Positions 47,056 through 55,236 of a DNA stretch of 64,000 nt are shown in pieces. This stretch comes from Streptomyces lichenis (GTDB lineage Bacteria > Actinomycetota > Actinomycetes > Streptomycetales > Streptomycetaceae). Where the stretch lies: contig NZ_JALPTH010000024.1 of the NCBI RefSeq assembly GCF_023218175.1, positions 1-64,000 on the forward strand. Direction: 5' to 3'. The position numbers and the translations under genes are program-made. The notes under the pieces are model-generated. The model saw only the letters and a list, made by a program, of their open reading frames with translations, was not told the DNA's origin and made no database searches. Numbering within the stretch: the first letter of the stretch is position 1; each line of letters starts with the position of its first letter.

Positions 47056-47553
47056 ATGGAGGACGAGGTCGATCGACTGGTGGCCGCATGGCGTCGCGAG
47101 CGCCCTGACCTCGACGTGGAACCGCTGGAGGTCCTCAGCCGGGTCTCCCGGCTCGCCCGGCACCTCGACCGGGCCCGGCGGCTCGCCTTCGCCGAGCACA
47201 GCCTGGAGCCGTGGGAGTTCGACGTGCTCACCTCGCTGCGCCGCGCGGGCGCCCCGTACCAGCTCTCCCCCGGCCAGCTGCTCACCCAGACGCTGGTCAC
47301 CTCCGGCACCATGACCAACCGTATCGACCGGCTCGCCAAGAAGGGCCTGGTCGAGCGGCTGCCCGACCCCAGCGACCGGCGCGGGGTGCTGGTCCGCCTC
47401 ACCCCCGAGGGCCGCGACCGCGCCGACCAGGCCCTCGCCGGGCTGCTCGACCAGGAGCGGGCCATCCTCGCCGAGCTGTCCCGCGCCCAGCGCGCCGAGC
47501 TGGCCGCGCTACTGCGCCAGCTGACCGCCCCGTTCGACAACATCCCCACCTGA
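47056..47553 (+). CDS. tamR: MarR-family regulator TamR
   Basis: A 165-residue winged-helix protein from ATG 47056. DNA-binding segments are LSPGQLLTQTLVTSGTMTNR (recognition helix) and the wing KKGLVERLPDPSDRRGVLVR. An extended N-terminal helix (RLVAAWRRERPDLDVEPLEV) precedes the core, as in UrtR/TamR-type MarR proteins with ligand-binding arginines. It represses tam and itself through the 18-bp palindrome. Its last 45 nt overlap the 3' end of the converging response-regulator gene. Confidence 0.9.
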   Translation: MEDEVDRLVAAWRRERPDLDVEPLEVLSRVSRLARHLDRARRLAFAEHSLEPWEFDVLTSLRRAGAPYQLSPGQLLTQTLVTSGTMTNRIDRLAKKGLVERLPDPSDRRGVLVRLTPEGRDRADQALAGLLDQERAILAELSRAQRAELAALLRQLTAPFDNIPT

Positions 47554-48375
47554 CACACCTGACGCGCCGGACACGGCCGAGACGGGCACCGCCTGCATCG
47601 GCACCCCCGGGGCCGCCGGAGTCGAGGCCAGGGCCGCCAGCGGCGCCGGGCCGACCCCCGCCCGGCGGGCCAGCGCCACCGCCGCCAGCGTGGAGTGCAC
47701 CCCGAGCTTGCCCAGCACGTTCTGCATATGCGTACGGACGGTGTGCGGGGAGAGGAACAGCCGCTCGGCCACCGCCTTGCGGCCGAGCCCGGCCACCATG
47801 CAGCGCAGCACCTCCCGCTCCCGGGGGGTCAGCGACTCCACCAGCCGCTCGCTCTCGGTGCGGTGCTTGCGCTCGGCCGTCAGCTCCCGCAGCACCCCGG
47901 TCAGCAGCGCCGGCGGCAGATGAGTCTCGTCCCGCAGCACCCCCCGGATCACCGCCAGCAGCCGTTGCAGGGAGCAGTCCTTGGCCACCCAGGCCGACGC
48001 CCCGGCCTGGAGCGCCAGCGCCGCCCGCCGTGCCTCGTCCCGATCGGCCAGCACCACCACCCGGACCTCGGGTCTCGCCCGGCGCACCCCCGCGACCAGC
48101 GAGATCCCGTCCACCGCGGCCTCCGCCCCGTCCGGCACCGCCCGCGGCGCCGCGGCCCGCGCCACCCCGCCGGGCACGCCCAGGTCGGCGTCGACCAGCG
48201 CCACGTCGAACCGGCGTCCCTCGGCGGCCGCCCGCTCCAGACAGCGCAACGCAGCCGGACCGCTGCCGGCCGCCGCCACCTCCACATCCGGCTCGGCCGC
48301 CAGCGCCGCGGCCAGCGACTCGGCGAAGATACGGTGGTCGTCCACCACGAGAACCCGGATACGGCCCACTGGCAC
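47509..48375 (-). CDS. NarL/LuxR-family response regulator
   Basis: A 288-residue protein from GTG 48373-48375 (a second GTG lies at 48369; the ribosome binding site is poor). The receiver domain has the acidic pair DDH at 12-14, phosphoacceptor Asp62 (ALVDADLG) and WVAKD. A 20-residue Ala/Pro-rich insert (GVARAAAPRAVPDGAEAAVD) follows the phosphorylation site and is unusual. The LuxR helix-turn-helix is LTPREREVLRCMVAGLGRKA with SPHTVRTHMQNVLGKLGVH. A Ser/Val/Gly tail of about 30 residues is encoded antisense to the end of tamR. No kinase is adjacent. Confidence 0.85.
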   Translation of the reverse strand: MPVGRIRVLVVDDHRIFAESLAAALAAEPDVEVAAAGSGPAALRCLERAAAEGRRFDVALVDADLGVPGGVARAAAPRAVPDGAEAAVDGISLVAGVRRARPEVRVVVLADRDEARRAALALQAGASAWVAKDCSLQRLLAVIRGVLRDETHLPPALLTGVLRELTAERKHRTESERLVESLTPREREVLRCMVAGLGRKAVAERLFLSPHTVRTHMQNVLGKLGVHSTLAAVALARRAGVGPAPLAALASTPAAPGVPMQAVPVSAVSGASGVSGGDVVERGGQLAQ

Positions 48376-48871
48376 CCCCAAGTGTCGAGCCTCCCTACGC
48401 GAGGACGCGAGGAGGGCGGAAACCGGCCGCGGGCGACCGCCCGGCCCACGGGACGGCACCCACCGCCACCGCGAGGGGGAAGCTACCCCCGCCCCGGGCC
48501 TCGTACCCGGGCTCTCCGGCCCCTGCCCAGCCACCGGCCCCCACCGGTGCGCCGGCCTTCAGGGTACGGGCGGTCCGCCGCGCCGGAAGGGAATTGGCAC
48601 AAGTGCCCGTGGCCGTACGGATACGGGCCGGGGACTGGCGGCTACGGCACGGACGCCGGTACGGCAACGGGCGGTGCCCCCATACGACAAGGGCCGCCGC
48701 CCGCCCCGGCCTCGGGGTACGGGGACGGGCGGCGCCCCCGTACCGCGAAGGCCACCGCCCGCCCCCGTACCCCCGCCGCTCACCGCCCCCGTACCCCCGC
48801 CGCTCACCGGCCCCCCGGCCGCTACCGGTTCACCGTCCCCGGCCCTCACTCCGGCCGCTCACCCCGGGTCC
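48376..48871. other. Intergenic region with GC-rich direct repeats upstream of the response regulator
   Basis: A 496-bp gap with no supported gene. It must contain the promoter of the minus-strand response regulator and the 3' end of the gal operon. At 48760-48806 there is a tandem duplication with a 24-bp period (CGCCCCCGTACCCCCGCCG core). GTACGG/CGTACC strings recur from 48610 to 48800 and can fold into many hairpins, so termination of galK transcription is likely here. Confidence 0.6.
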
Positions 48872-50068
48872 TCACTCCAGCCGCCGCGCCCCCGCCGAGG
48901 GCACCGCGGGGAAGACCCGGGGGGCAGTGTGGCCGGCGGTGGCGAAGGCGTCCTCGACGGCCTTGGTGACCGCGGCGGTGTCACCCGCCTCGACCAGGAC
49001 GATCGCCGAGCCGCCGAAGCCGCCGCCGGTCATCCGGGCGCCCAGCGCCCCCGCCTCGACCGCGGTGGCCACCACCAGGTCCAGCTCCGGGCAGGAGACC
49101 CGCAGGTCGTCGCGGAGCGAGGCGTGGCCCTCGGTGAGCACCGGGCCCACCGCGCGGGCGTCGCCCGCGTCCAGCAGGGCGATGGTGCGGCGCACCCGCT
49201 CGTTGTCGGAGACCACATGGCGGACACAGGCCCGTACCGTCGGATCGTCCAGCCGGTCCAGGGCCTCCGGCAGGCGCGCGTACTCCACCTCGCGCAGGGT
49301 GTTCACTCCGAGCGCCCGCGCGCCCGCCTCGCAGCCGGCGCGCCGCTCGGCGTACGCGCCGTCCCCGAGCGCGTGCTTCACCCGGGTGTCCACCACCAGC
49401 AGGGCGAGCCCGCGCGCGGCCAGGTCGAAGGGGACCTGGCGCAGCGAGAGGTTCCGGGTGTCCAGGTGCAGCAGATGCCCCTCGGCGGCGCAGGCGGAGG
49501 CCATCTGGTCCATCACCCCGCAGGGCACCCCGACGAAGGCGTTCTCGGCGCGCTGGCCGATCCGGGCCAGTTCGGGGCGGGAGCGTCCGAGCCCGTACAG
49601 CTCGTTCAGGGCGAGCGCCACCACCGTCTCCAGCGCGGCGGAGGAGGAGAGCCCGGCGCCGGTGGGGACGGTGGAGGCCAGATGTAGATCGGCGCCGGTG
49701 ATCTCGTGCCCGGCCTCCCGCAGGGCCCAGACCACCCCGGCCGGGTACGCGGCCCAGCCGCCCGCGCCGCCGCGCTCCGGGCGCAGCTCCGCCACCTCCA
49801 GGGTGACGACCCCCTCTCCGGTGTCGGCCGAGTGCACCCGCAGCCGCCCGTCGGTGCGCCGGGAGACCGCGGCGACGGCGGTGTGCGGAAGGGCCAGCGG
49901 CATCACGAAGCCGTCGTTGAAGTCGGTGTACTCGCCGATCAGGTTGACCCGGCCCGGGGCCGCCCAGACGCCCTCGGGCTCGGCCCCGTACAGCCGGGTG
50001 AAGCCCTCGGCGACGGCCCGGGCCCGCTCCTCCGGGGGCGCGGGGGCGTCGGCCGGCAGCCCGCTCAC
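48872..50068 (-). CDS. galK: Galactokinase
   Basis: A 398-residue GHMP kinase that phosphorylates galactose to galactose 1-phosphate. The galactokinase signature GRVNLIGEYTDFNDGFVMP is at about 40-58, the ATP-binding loop is PTGAGLSSSAALE, and the C-terminal GHMP motif is GARMTGGGFGGSAI. The GTG start overlaps the galE stop by 4 nt. It is the third gene of galT-galE-galK, an order known from Streptomyces. Confidence 0.97.
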   Translation of the reverse strand: MSGLPADAPAPPEERARAVAEGFTRLYGAEPEGVWAAPGRVNLIGEYTDFNDGFVMPLALPHTAVAAVSRRTDGRLRVHSADTGEGVVTLEVAELRPERGGAGGWAAYPAGVVWALREAGHEITGADLHLASTVPTGAGLSSSAALETVVALALNELYGLGRSRPELARIGQRAENAFVGVPCGVMDQMASACAAEGHLLHLDTRNLSLRQVPFDLAARGLALLVVDTRVKHALGDGAYAERRAGCEAGARALGVNTLREVEYARLPEALDRLDDPTVRACVRHVVSDNERVRRTIALLDAGDARAVGPVLTEGHASLRDDLRVSCPELDLVVATAVEAGALGARMTGGGFGGSAIVLVEAGDTAAVTKAVEDAFATAGHTAPRVFPAVPSAGARRLE

Positions 50069-51030
50069 TCGGCGTCCCCGTGCCGCGCGCGGGCGAAGTC
50101 CCAGGCGTCCGCGACGATCCCGGCGAGCTCGGCCCGGCGGGGCTTCCAGCCGAGCCGGTCGCGGGCCACGGCGGAGGAGGCGACCAGCACGGCGGGGTCG
50201 CCGGCCCGGCGCGGGGCGGCGGTCTCCGGGATCGGGTGGCCGGTGACCTCCCGTACCGTCTCGATCACCTCGCGGACCGAGAAGCCGTTGCCGTTGCCCA
50301 GGTTGCAGATCAGGTGCTCGGCGGGGCGGACCGCGTCCATGGCCAGCAGATGGGCCTCGGCCAGGTCGGCGACATGGATGTAGTCGCGGACGCAGGTCCC
50401 GTCCGGGGTCGGGTAGTCGTCCCCGTAGACGCTGATCGACTCGCGGCGGCCCAGCGCCACCTGGAGGACCAGCGGGATGAGGTGGGACTCGGGGTCGTGG
50501 CGCTCGCCCTGCGCCCCGTACGCCCCGGCGACGTTGAAGTAGCGCAGCGAGGCGGCGGCCAGCCCGTGCGCCCGCGCCTCGCCGGTGATCATGTGGTCCA
50601 CGGCCAGCTTGGACGCACCGTAGGGGCTGGTGGGCGCGGTCGGGTCGGTCTCGGCGATCTTCTCGGAGACCGGCTCCCCGTAGGTGGCGGCGGTGGAGGA
50701 GAACACCAGCCTGCGCACCCCCGCGTCCCGCATCGCGGCCAGCAGCGCCAGGGTGCCGCCGACGTTGTTGGACCAGTACTTCTCCGGGTCCGTGACCGAC
50801 TCGCCGACCTGCGAGAACGCGGCGAAGTGCAGCACCCCGTCGAAGGAGGGGCCGAGGTGCTTCGCGGCGTCCTGGATGCGGCCCTCGACGAACTCGGCCC
50901 CGTCCGGGACTCCGGCGCGGAAGCCGGTGGACAGGTCGTCCAGGACGGTCACCTCGTGCCCCGCCTCCAGCAGATGGGCGGCGACCACCCCGCCCACATA
51001 GCCGGCCCCGCCCGTCACCAGATACCTCAT
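50065..51030 (-). CDS. galE: UDP-glucose 4-epimerase
   Basis: A 321-residue extended short-chain dehydrogenase from ATG 51028-51030, overlapping the galT stop by 4 nt. NAD-binding VTGGAGYVGGVVAAHLLE, catalytic Ser-Thr with YGASKLAVDHM (Tyr-x3-Lys), and DGTCVRDYIHVADLAEAH are all present. It interconverts UDP-galactose and UDP-glucose, completing the Leloir pathway. The start is fixed by the overlap and the Rossmann motif at the N-terminus. Confidence 0.96.
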   Translation of the reverse strand: MRYLVTGGAGYVGGVVAAHLLEAGHEVTVLDDLSTGFRAGVPDGAEFVEGRIQDAAKHLGPSFDGVLHFAAFSQVGESVTDPEKYWSNNVGGTLALLAAMRDAGVRRLVFSSTAATYGEPVSEKIAETDPTAPTSPYGASKLAVDHMITGEARAHGLAAASLRYFNVAGAYGAQGERHDPESHLIPLVLQVALGRRESISVYGDDYPTPDGTCVRDYIHVADLAEAHLLAMDAVRPAEHLICNLGNGNGFSVREVIETVREVTGHPIPETAAPRRAGDPAVLVASSAVARDRLGWKPRRAELAGIVADAWDFARARHGDAE

Positions 51031-52070
51031 GCGCTCGCTACCTCTCGCAGTCGCCGTGCCGCGGCCTCGGGCGGCACGTCGTTGATGAACACGCTCATAC
51101 CGGACTCCGAGCCGGCGAGGAACTTCAGCTTGCCGGAGGTCCGCCGTACGGTGAACAACTCCAGGTGCAGGGCGAAACCCTCGCGGCGCGGATCGCTCAG
51201 CGGTGCCTGGTGCCAGCCCGCGATATAGGGGGTGGGCGGCTCGCCCTCGCCGAAGATCCGGTCGAAGCGGCGCAGCAGCTCCAGATAGACGCGCGGGAAC
51301 TCCTCCCGGGCCGCCTCGTCCAGCGCCCGCAGGTCGGGCACCCGGCGCCGGGGGTAGAGGTGCACCTCGTACGGCCAGTGCGCGGCGTACGGGACGAAGG
51401 CCGTCCAGTGCTCGGCGTCCAGCACGATCCGCTCCCCCTCGGCGCGCTCGCGGTCGAGCACGTCGTCGAAGAGGTTGCGGCCGGTCTCGGCGTGGTGGGC
51501 CGCCAGCGAGTCGAGCATCCGCTCGGCGCGCGGGGTGGTGAAGGGGTACGCGTAGATCTGGCCGTGCGGATGGCCGAGGGTGACGCCGATCTCGGCGCCC
51601 CGGTTCTCGAAGCAGAAGACCTGCTCGACGCCGGGCCGGGCCGACAGCTCGGTGGTGCGGTCGGTCCACGCCGCCAGCACCAGGGCGGCCTGCTTCTCGG
51701 TGAGGTCGGCGAAGGACGCCCCGTGGTCGGAGGTGAAGCAGACCACCTCGCAGCGGCCGAAGTCGCCGGCGAGGGAGGGGAAGCGGTTCTCGAAGACGGC
51801 CACGTCGTAGTCGGCGGCCGGGATCTCGGTGTGCCGGCCGCCGGTGGAGGGGCAGAGCGGGCACTCGTCGGCCGGCGGGTGGTAGGTGCGGCCCTGCCGG
51901 TGCGAGGCGATGGCGACGGAGTCGCCGAGCAGCGGGTCGCGGCGGACCTCGGCGTTGGTGGCGACGGCGTCCAGCGGGCGGGGGTCGACCGCGTCGCGGA
52001 CGATGTCGTCCCGCAGGTCGTAGTAGAGCAGCTCGCGACCGTCGGCCAGACGGGTCGACGTCTTCTTCAT
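51027..52070 (-). CDS. galT: Galactose-1-phosphate uridylyltransferase
   Basis: A 347-residue HIT-superfamily enzyme and first gene of the gal operon. The active-site loop is LGHPHGQIYAYPF, and the zinc site includes DECPLCPSTGGRHTEIP near residue 65. It exchanges UMP between UDP-glucose and galactose 1-phosphate. The ATG at 52068-52070 has GAAGG about 8 nt upstream. The galT-galE-galK genes overlap by 4 nt each, so they are translationally coupled. Confidence 0.96.
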   Translation of the reverse strand: MKKTSTRLADGRELLYYDLRDDIVRDAVDPRPLDAVATNAEVRRDPLLGDSVAIASHRQGRTYHPPADECPLCPSTGGRHTEIPAADYDVAVFENRFPSLAGDFGRCEVVCFTSDHGASFADLTEKQAALVLAAWTDRTTELSARPGVEQVFCFENRGAEIGVTLGHPHGQIYAYPFTTPRAERMLDSLAAHHAETGRNLFDDVLDRERAEGERIVLDAEHWTAFVPYAAHWPYEVHLYPRRRVPDLRALDEAAREEFPRVYLELLRRFDRIFGEGEPPTPYIAGWHQAPLSDPRREGFALHLELFTVRRTSGKLKFLAGSESGMSVFINDVPPEAAARRLREVASA

Positions 52071-52375
52071 TCCGGGACCTTCTTCACTCCGGGGCTCTCC
52101 TCACCACCGCACTCTTCCAACACAATCAAACATAACCAACCATCGTCGAGGCGCACCCGTCAACGGACGGGTCGCCACGAACCCCCGACGTTGTCCGGAC
52201 CTCCCGCAGGCAAGCGCTTCCATCCGACATTTGCCCCACCAGCTGCTCGCGATCATCACGATCAAACAAAGATGCCCAACACACCTGTTCATTTCCGGTA
52301 GGGCAAGGCGTAGGTTCCGTGGCTGTTCCGGGCCCGCTCCGGACCTGCCCCGCACCCGCGACGAAGCGAGTACCC
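52071..52375. promoter_or_regulatory. Divergent gal/symporter control region with shared ATCAAACA motif
   Basis: This 305-bp AT-enriched region separates galT (minus) from the symporter gene (plus). ATCAAACATAA at 52125-52135 lies about 55 bp upstream of galT. ATCAAACAAAG at 52261-52271 lies about 105 bp upstream of the symporter start. On the galT sense strand the first reads TTATGTTTGATTGTGTTGG, containing TGTTTGAT and TGTGTT, like the repeated hexamers of the galactose-dependent S. lividans galP1 promoter. A common repressor, such as a DeoR- or GntR-family protein, is inferred. Confidence 0.65.
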
Positions 52376-54046
52376 ATGCATGTGCTGGCCGCCGAGCTAC
52401 GGCTCCCCACCAACTGGCTCGACTACCTGATCCTGGCGATCTACTTCGCCGTGGTCCTCGGCATCGGCTTCGCCGCCCGGGCGAGCGTGAAGACGAGCCT
52501 CGACTTCTTCCTCTCCGGCCGCTCACTGCCCGCCTGGGTCACCGGCCTCGCCTTCGTCGCCGCCAACCTCGGCGCCACCGAGATCCTCGGCATGGCGGCG
52601 ACCGGCGCCCAGTACGGCGTGGCCGTCGTCCACTGGTACTGGGTGGGCGCCATCCCGGCCATGGTCTTCCTGGGCCTGGTGATGATGCCGTTCTACTACG
52701 GCTCCAAGGTCCGCTCGGTGCCGGAGTTCCTGCTGCACCGCTTCGACAAGCCGGCCCACCTGCTCAGCTCCGGGCTGTTCGCGTTCGCCTCGATCCTCAT
52801 CTCCGGCGTCAACCTCTACGCCCTGTCGATCGTCGTGGAGGCGCTGCTCGGCTGGCCGCAGTGGGTGTCCATCGTGGTCGCCGGCTTCTTCGTGCTCGCC
52901 TACATCACCGTCGGCGGCCTCTCCTCGGCGATCTACAACGAGGTGCTGCAGTTCTTCGTCATCCTCGCCGCCCTCATCCCGCTCACCGTCCTCGGCCTGA
53001 AGCGGGTCGGCGGCTGGGACGGACTGACCGACACCCTCACCAAGCAGCACGGCGGCGACTTCCTCTCCGCCTGGGGCGGCACCGGCATCGGCGACGCCAA
53101 CCCGCTGGGCGCCAACTGGCTGACCATCGTCCTCGGCCTGGGCTTCGTGCTCTCCTTCGGCTACTGGACCACCAACTTCGCCGAGGTGCAGCGGGCGCTC
53201 TCCGCCAAGAACCTCTCGGCCGCCAAGCGCACCCCGCTGATCGCCGCGTTCCCCAAGATGTTCATCGTCTTCATCGTGATGATCCCCGGCCTGGTCGCCG
53301 CCGCCCTCGTCCCCAGGATCGGCCTGGAGGGCTCCGGGCTGACCTACAACGACGCCATCCCGCTGCTGATGTCGGAGCTGCTGCCCAACGGCGTGCTGGG
53401 CATCGCGGTCACCGGCCTGCTCGCCGCCTTCATGGCGGGCATGGCGGCCAACGTCTCCTCCTTCAACACCGTCTTCACCACCGACATCTGGCAGAAGTAC
53501 GTGGTCAAGGACCGCGAGGACCGCTACTACCTGCGGTTCGGCCGACTGGTCACCGCGATCGGCGTGGTCGCCTCCATCGGCACCGCCTTCCTGGCGGCCA
53601 GCTTCTCCAACATCATGGGCTACCTCCAGACCCTGTTCTCCTTCTTCAACGTGCCGCTGTTCGTGGTCTTCATCATCGGCATGTTCTGGAAGCGGGCCTC
53701 GGTCAAGTCCGGCTTCTACGGGCTGCTGGCCGGCACCGCCGCCGCGATGGCCAACTACTTCGTCATCTACAAGCAGGGTGTCATCGCCATCCCCACCGAC
53801 CAGGGCGCCAACTTCGTCTCCGCCATCGTCGGCTTCGTGGCCGGCGCGGTCGTCATGGTGGCCGTCACCCTCTTCACCGCCCCCAAGCCCGAGGAGCAGC
53901 TGGCCGGGCTGGTGTACGGGACGCGCTCGCCGGGCATGGAGGAGCCGCCCGCCGAGGGCGACGACGCCTGGTACCGCCGCCCGGCGCTGCTCGGCTGGGG
54001 CGCGATCATCCTGGCCGCCGCCCTCTACCTCCCGTACTCCCTCTGA
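52376..54046 (+). CDS. Sodium:solute symporter, probably sugar transporter (SSS family)
   Basis: A 556-residue membrane protein with about 14 helices. The SSS fold is clear: FFLSGRSLPAWVTGLAFVAA after helix 1, GATEILGMAATGAQYG, and the signature GLLAAFMAGMAANVSSFNTV with the sodium-site serines. This arrangement is close to SGLT-like sugar symporters. Being divergent from galTEK with a shared motif, it is a good candidate for galactose uptake (inference). ATG 52376 is chosen because it starts a normal N-terminus; the open frame upstream from GTG 52319 lies in the leader. The small membrane gene 22 nt downstream belongs to the same operon. Confidence 0.9.
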   Translation: MHVLAAELRLPTNWLDYLILAIYFAVVLGIGFAARASVKTSLDFFLSGRSLPAWVTGLAFVAANLGATEILGMAATGAQYGVAVVHWYWVGAIPAMVFLGLVMMPFYYGSKVRSVPEFLLHRFDKPAHLLSSGLFAFASILISGVNLYALSIVVEALLGWPQWVSIVVAGFFVLAYITVGGLSSAIYNEVLQFFVILAALIPLTVLGLKRVGGWDGLTDTLTKQHGGDFLSAWGGTGIGDANPLGANWLTIVLGLGFVLSFGYWTTNFAEVQRALSAKNLSAAKRTPLIAAFPKMFIVFIVMIPGLVAAALVPRIGLEGSGLTYNDAIPLLMSELLPNGVLGIAVTGLLAAFMAGMAANVSSFNTVFTTDIWQKYVVKDREDRYYLRFGRLVTAIGVVASIGTAFLAASFSNIMGYLQTLFSFFNVPLFVVFIIGMFWKRASVKSGFYGLLAGTAAAMANYFVIYKQGVIAIPTDQGANFVSAIVGFVAGAVVMVAVTLFTAPKPEEQLAGLVYGTRSPGMEEPPAEGDDAWYRRPALLGWGAIILAAALYLPYSL

Positions 54047-54068
54047 TCCCGCCCCGGAGGCACCAGAC

Positions 54069-54371
54069 ATGTCCGATGTGCAGCGCGAAGTCTCCGAGCT
54101 GGAGCGCAAGTCCGCCACCGCCGCCCGGCTGTTCGACATCCGGCGGATCATCGGGGGCCTGTTCACGGTCTACGGGATCATCGTGACGATCGCCGGGATC
54201 ACCGCGTCCGACGCCGACCTGGACAAGGCCGTCGGCGTCAACGTCAACCTGTGGACGGGGCTCGGCATGCTCGCCCTCGGGATCTTCTTCCTGGTCTGGC
54301 TGAAGCTGCGCCCCACCGCTCCCCCGCCGCCGCCCCCGGCATCCGAGGACGACCGGCAGCCCCAGAGGTAA
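54069..54371 (+). CDS. Small two-helix membrane protein, partner of the symporter
   Basis: A 100-residue protein from ATG 54069 (GGAGG 8 nt upstream). The N-terminus is amphipathic and charged (VSELERKSATAARLFDIRR). Two membrane helices follow (about 27-47 and 62-84), and a Pro-rich tail (PTAPPPPPPASEDD) ends it. The gene directly follows the symporter gene. It may be an accessory or stabilising subunit, but no function is known to me. Confidence 0.8.
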   Translation: MSDVQREVSELERKSATAARLFDIRRIIGGLFTVYGIIVTIAGITASDADLDKAVGVNVNLWTGLGMLALGIFFLVWLKLRPTAPPPPPPASEDDRQPQR

Positions 54372-54375
54372 GGGG

Positions 54376-55053
54376 CTACCGCTCCAGAGGGGCCGCCGCC
54401 CGGTCCAGCAGCCCGGTACGGGCCGCCAGGGCGGCGGCCTCCAGCCGCGAACCGACGTCCAGCTTCATCAGCACCCGCTGGACATGGGTACGGGCCGTGC
54501 TGGAGGCGATGCCCATCCCGGCCGCGATCCGCCGGGTGTCCTCGCCCTCGGCGACCCGTACCAGCACCTCCACCTCGCGCGGGGTGAGCAGCCGCAGCAG
54601 CCGCTGGGCCTCGTCGTCCGGCTGCGCCACCGGGTTGAGCAGCTCGGTGAACGCCCCGCGCAGCAGCTGCGGCGCCACCGCCGCCTCCCCGGCCCGGGCC
54701 TTCAGCATGGCCCGCTCGACCCCCTCGATCCGCTCGTCCTGGCGGACATAGCCGGAGGCCCCGGCGGCGAAGGCGGCCGCGATCCCCAGCGGGCTGGGCA
54801 CCGGGCCGAGCACCACCACCGCGATCTGCGGACGGTCCCGTTTGATCGCCGCCACCAGATCGAAGGCGCCCGGCTCGGCCGGCGCCGAGGTGCCCAGCAG
54901 ACACACCTCCGGTGCGCGGCTCACCACCAGTTCGGCCGCGCCCGCGGCGGGCGCGGCCGCGGCCAGCACCCGGTGCCCGCGCAGCTTCAGCGCCGAGGCG
55001 AGCGCCTCGGCGAGCAGCCGGTGGTCGTCGACCACCATCACCCGCACGCCCAT
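54376..55053 (-). CDS. Atypical NarL/LuxR response regulator without phosphoacceptor Asp
   Basis: A 225-residue protein with a receiver fold at the N-terminus (VMVVDDHRLLAEALASAL) and a LuxR helix-turn-helix at the C-terminus (LTPREVEVLVRVAEGEDTRR, SSTARTHVQRVLMKLDVG). The acidic pair Asp9-Asp10 is kept. The phosphorylation position is Gly54 (CLLGTSAP instead of LLDxxMP), and the conserved Lys is replaced in SGYVRQD. It therefore cannot be activated by normal phosphotransfer and probably responds to a ligand or protein. It converges on the small membrane gene with 4 bp between stops. Confidence 0.88.
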   Translation of the reverse strand: MGVRVMVVDDHRLLAEALASALKLRGHRVLAAAAPAAGAAELVVSRAPEVCLLGTSAPAEPGAFDLVAAIKRDRPQIAVVVLGPVPSPLGIAAAFAAGASGYVRQDERIEGVERAMLKARAGEAAVAPQLLRGAFTELLNPVAQPDDEAQRLLRLLTPREVEVLVRVAEGEDTRRIAAGMGIASSTARTHVQRVLMKLDVGSRLEAAALAARTGLLDRAAAPLER

Positions 55054-55181
55054 CGAGCCTCCCCCTCACCGGGAGGGGGCCCACCGCCCCAGCGCGCCCG
55101 GCTGTGTTGACCCGGCAAGCTACACGCTTGTTCGACGCCGCGCTCCCCCTACGGGGTCAAAGCCCCCCGTAATCGCGAAAA

Positions 55182-55216
55182 CGGCCCCCTCCGCGTGTGC
55201 GCGGCGAAGGGGGCCG
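55182..55216 (-). terminator. Terminator after the first beta-propeller gene
   Basis: CGGCCCCCT (55182-55190) pairs with AGGGGGCCG (55208-55216) with extra pairing in the loop (CCGCG/CGCGG). It lies about 20 nt beyond the stop of the minus-strand gene and is followed on that strand by TTTTCGCG. Confidence 0.75.
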
Positions 55217-55236
55217 GATCGTCGGCGTGTGGGTGA

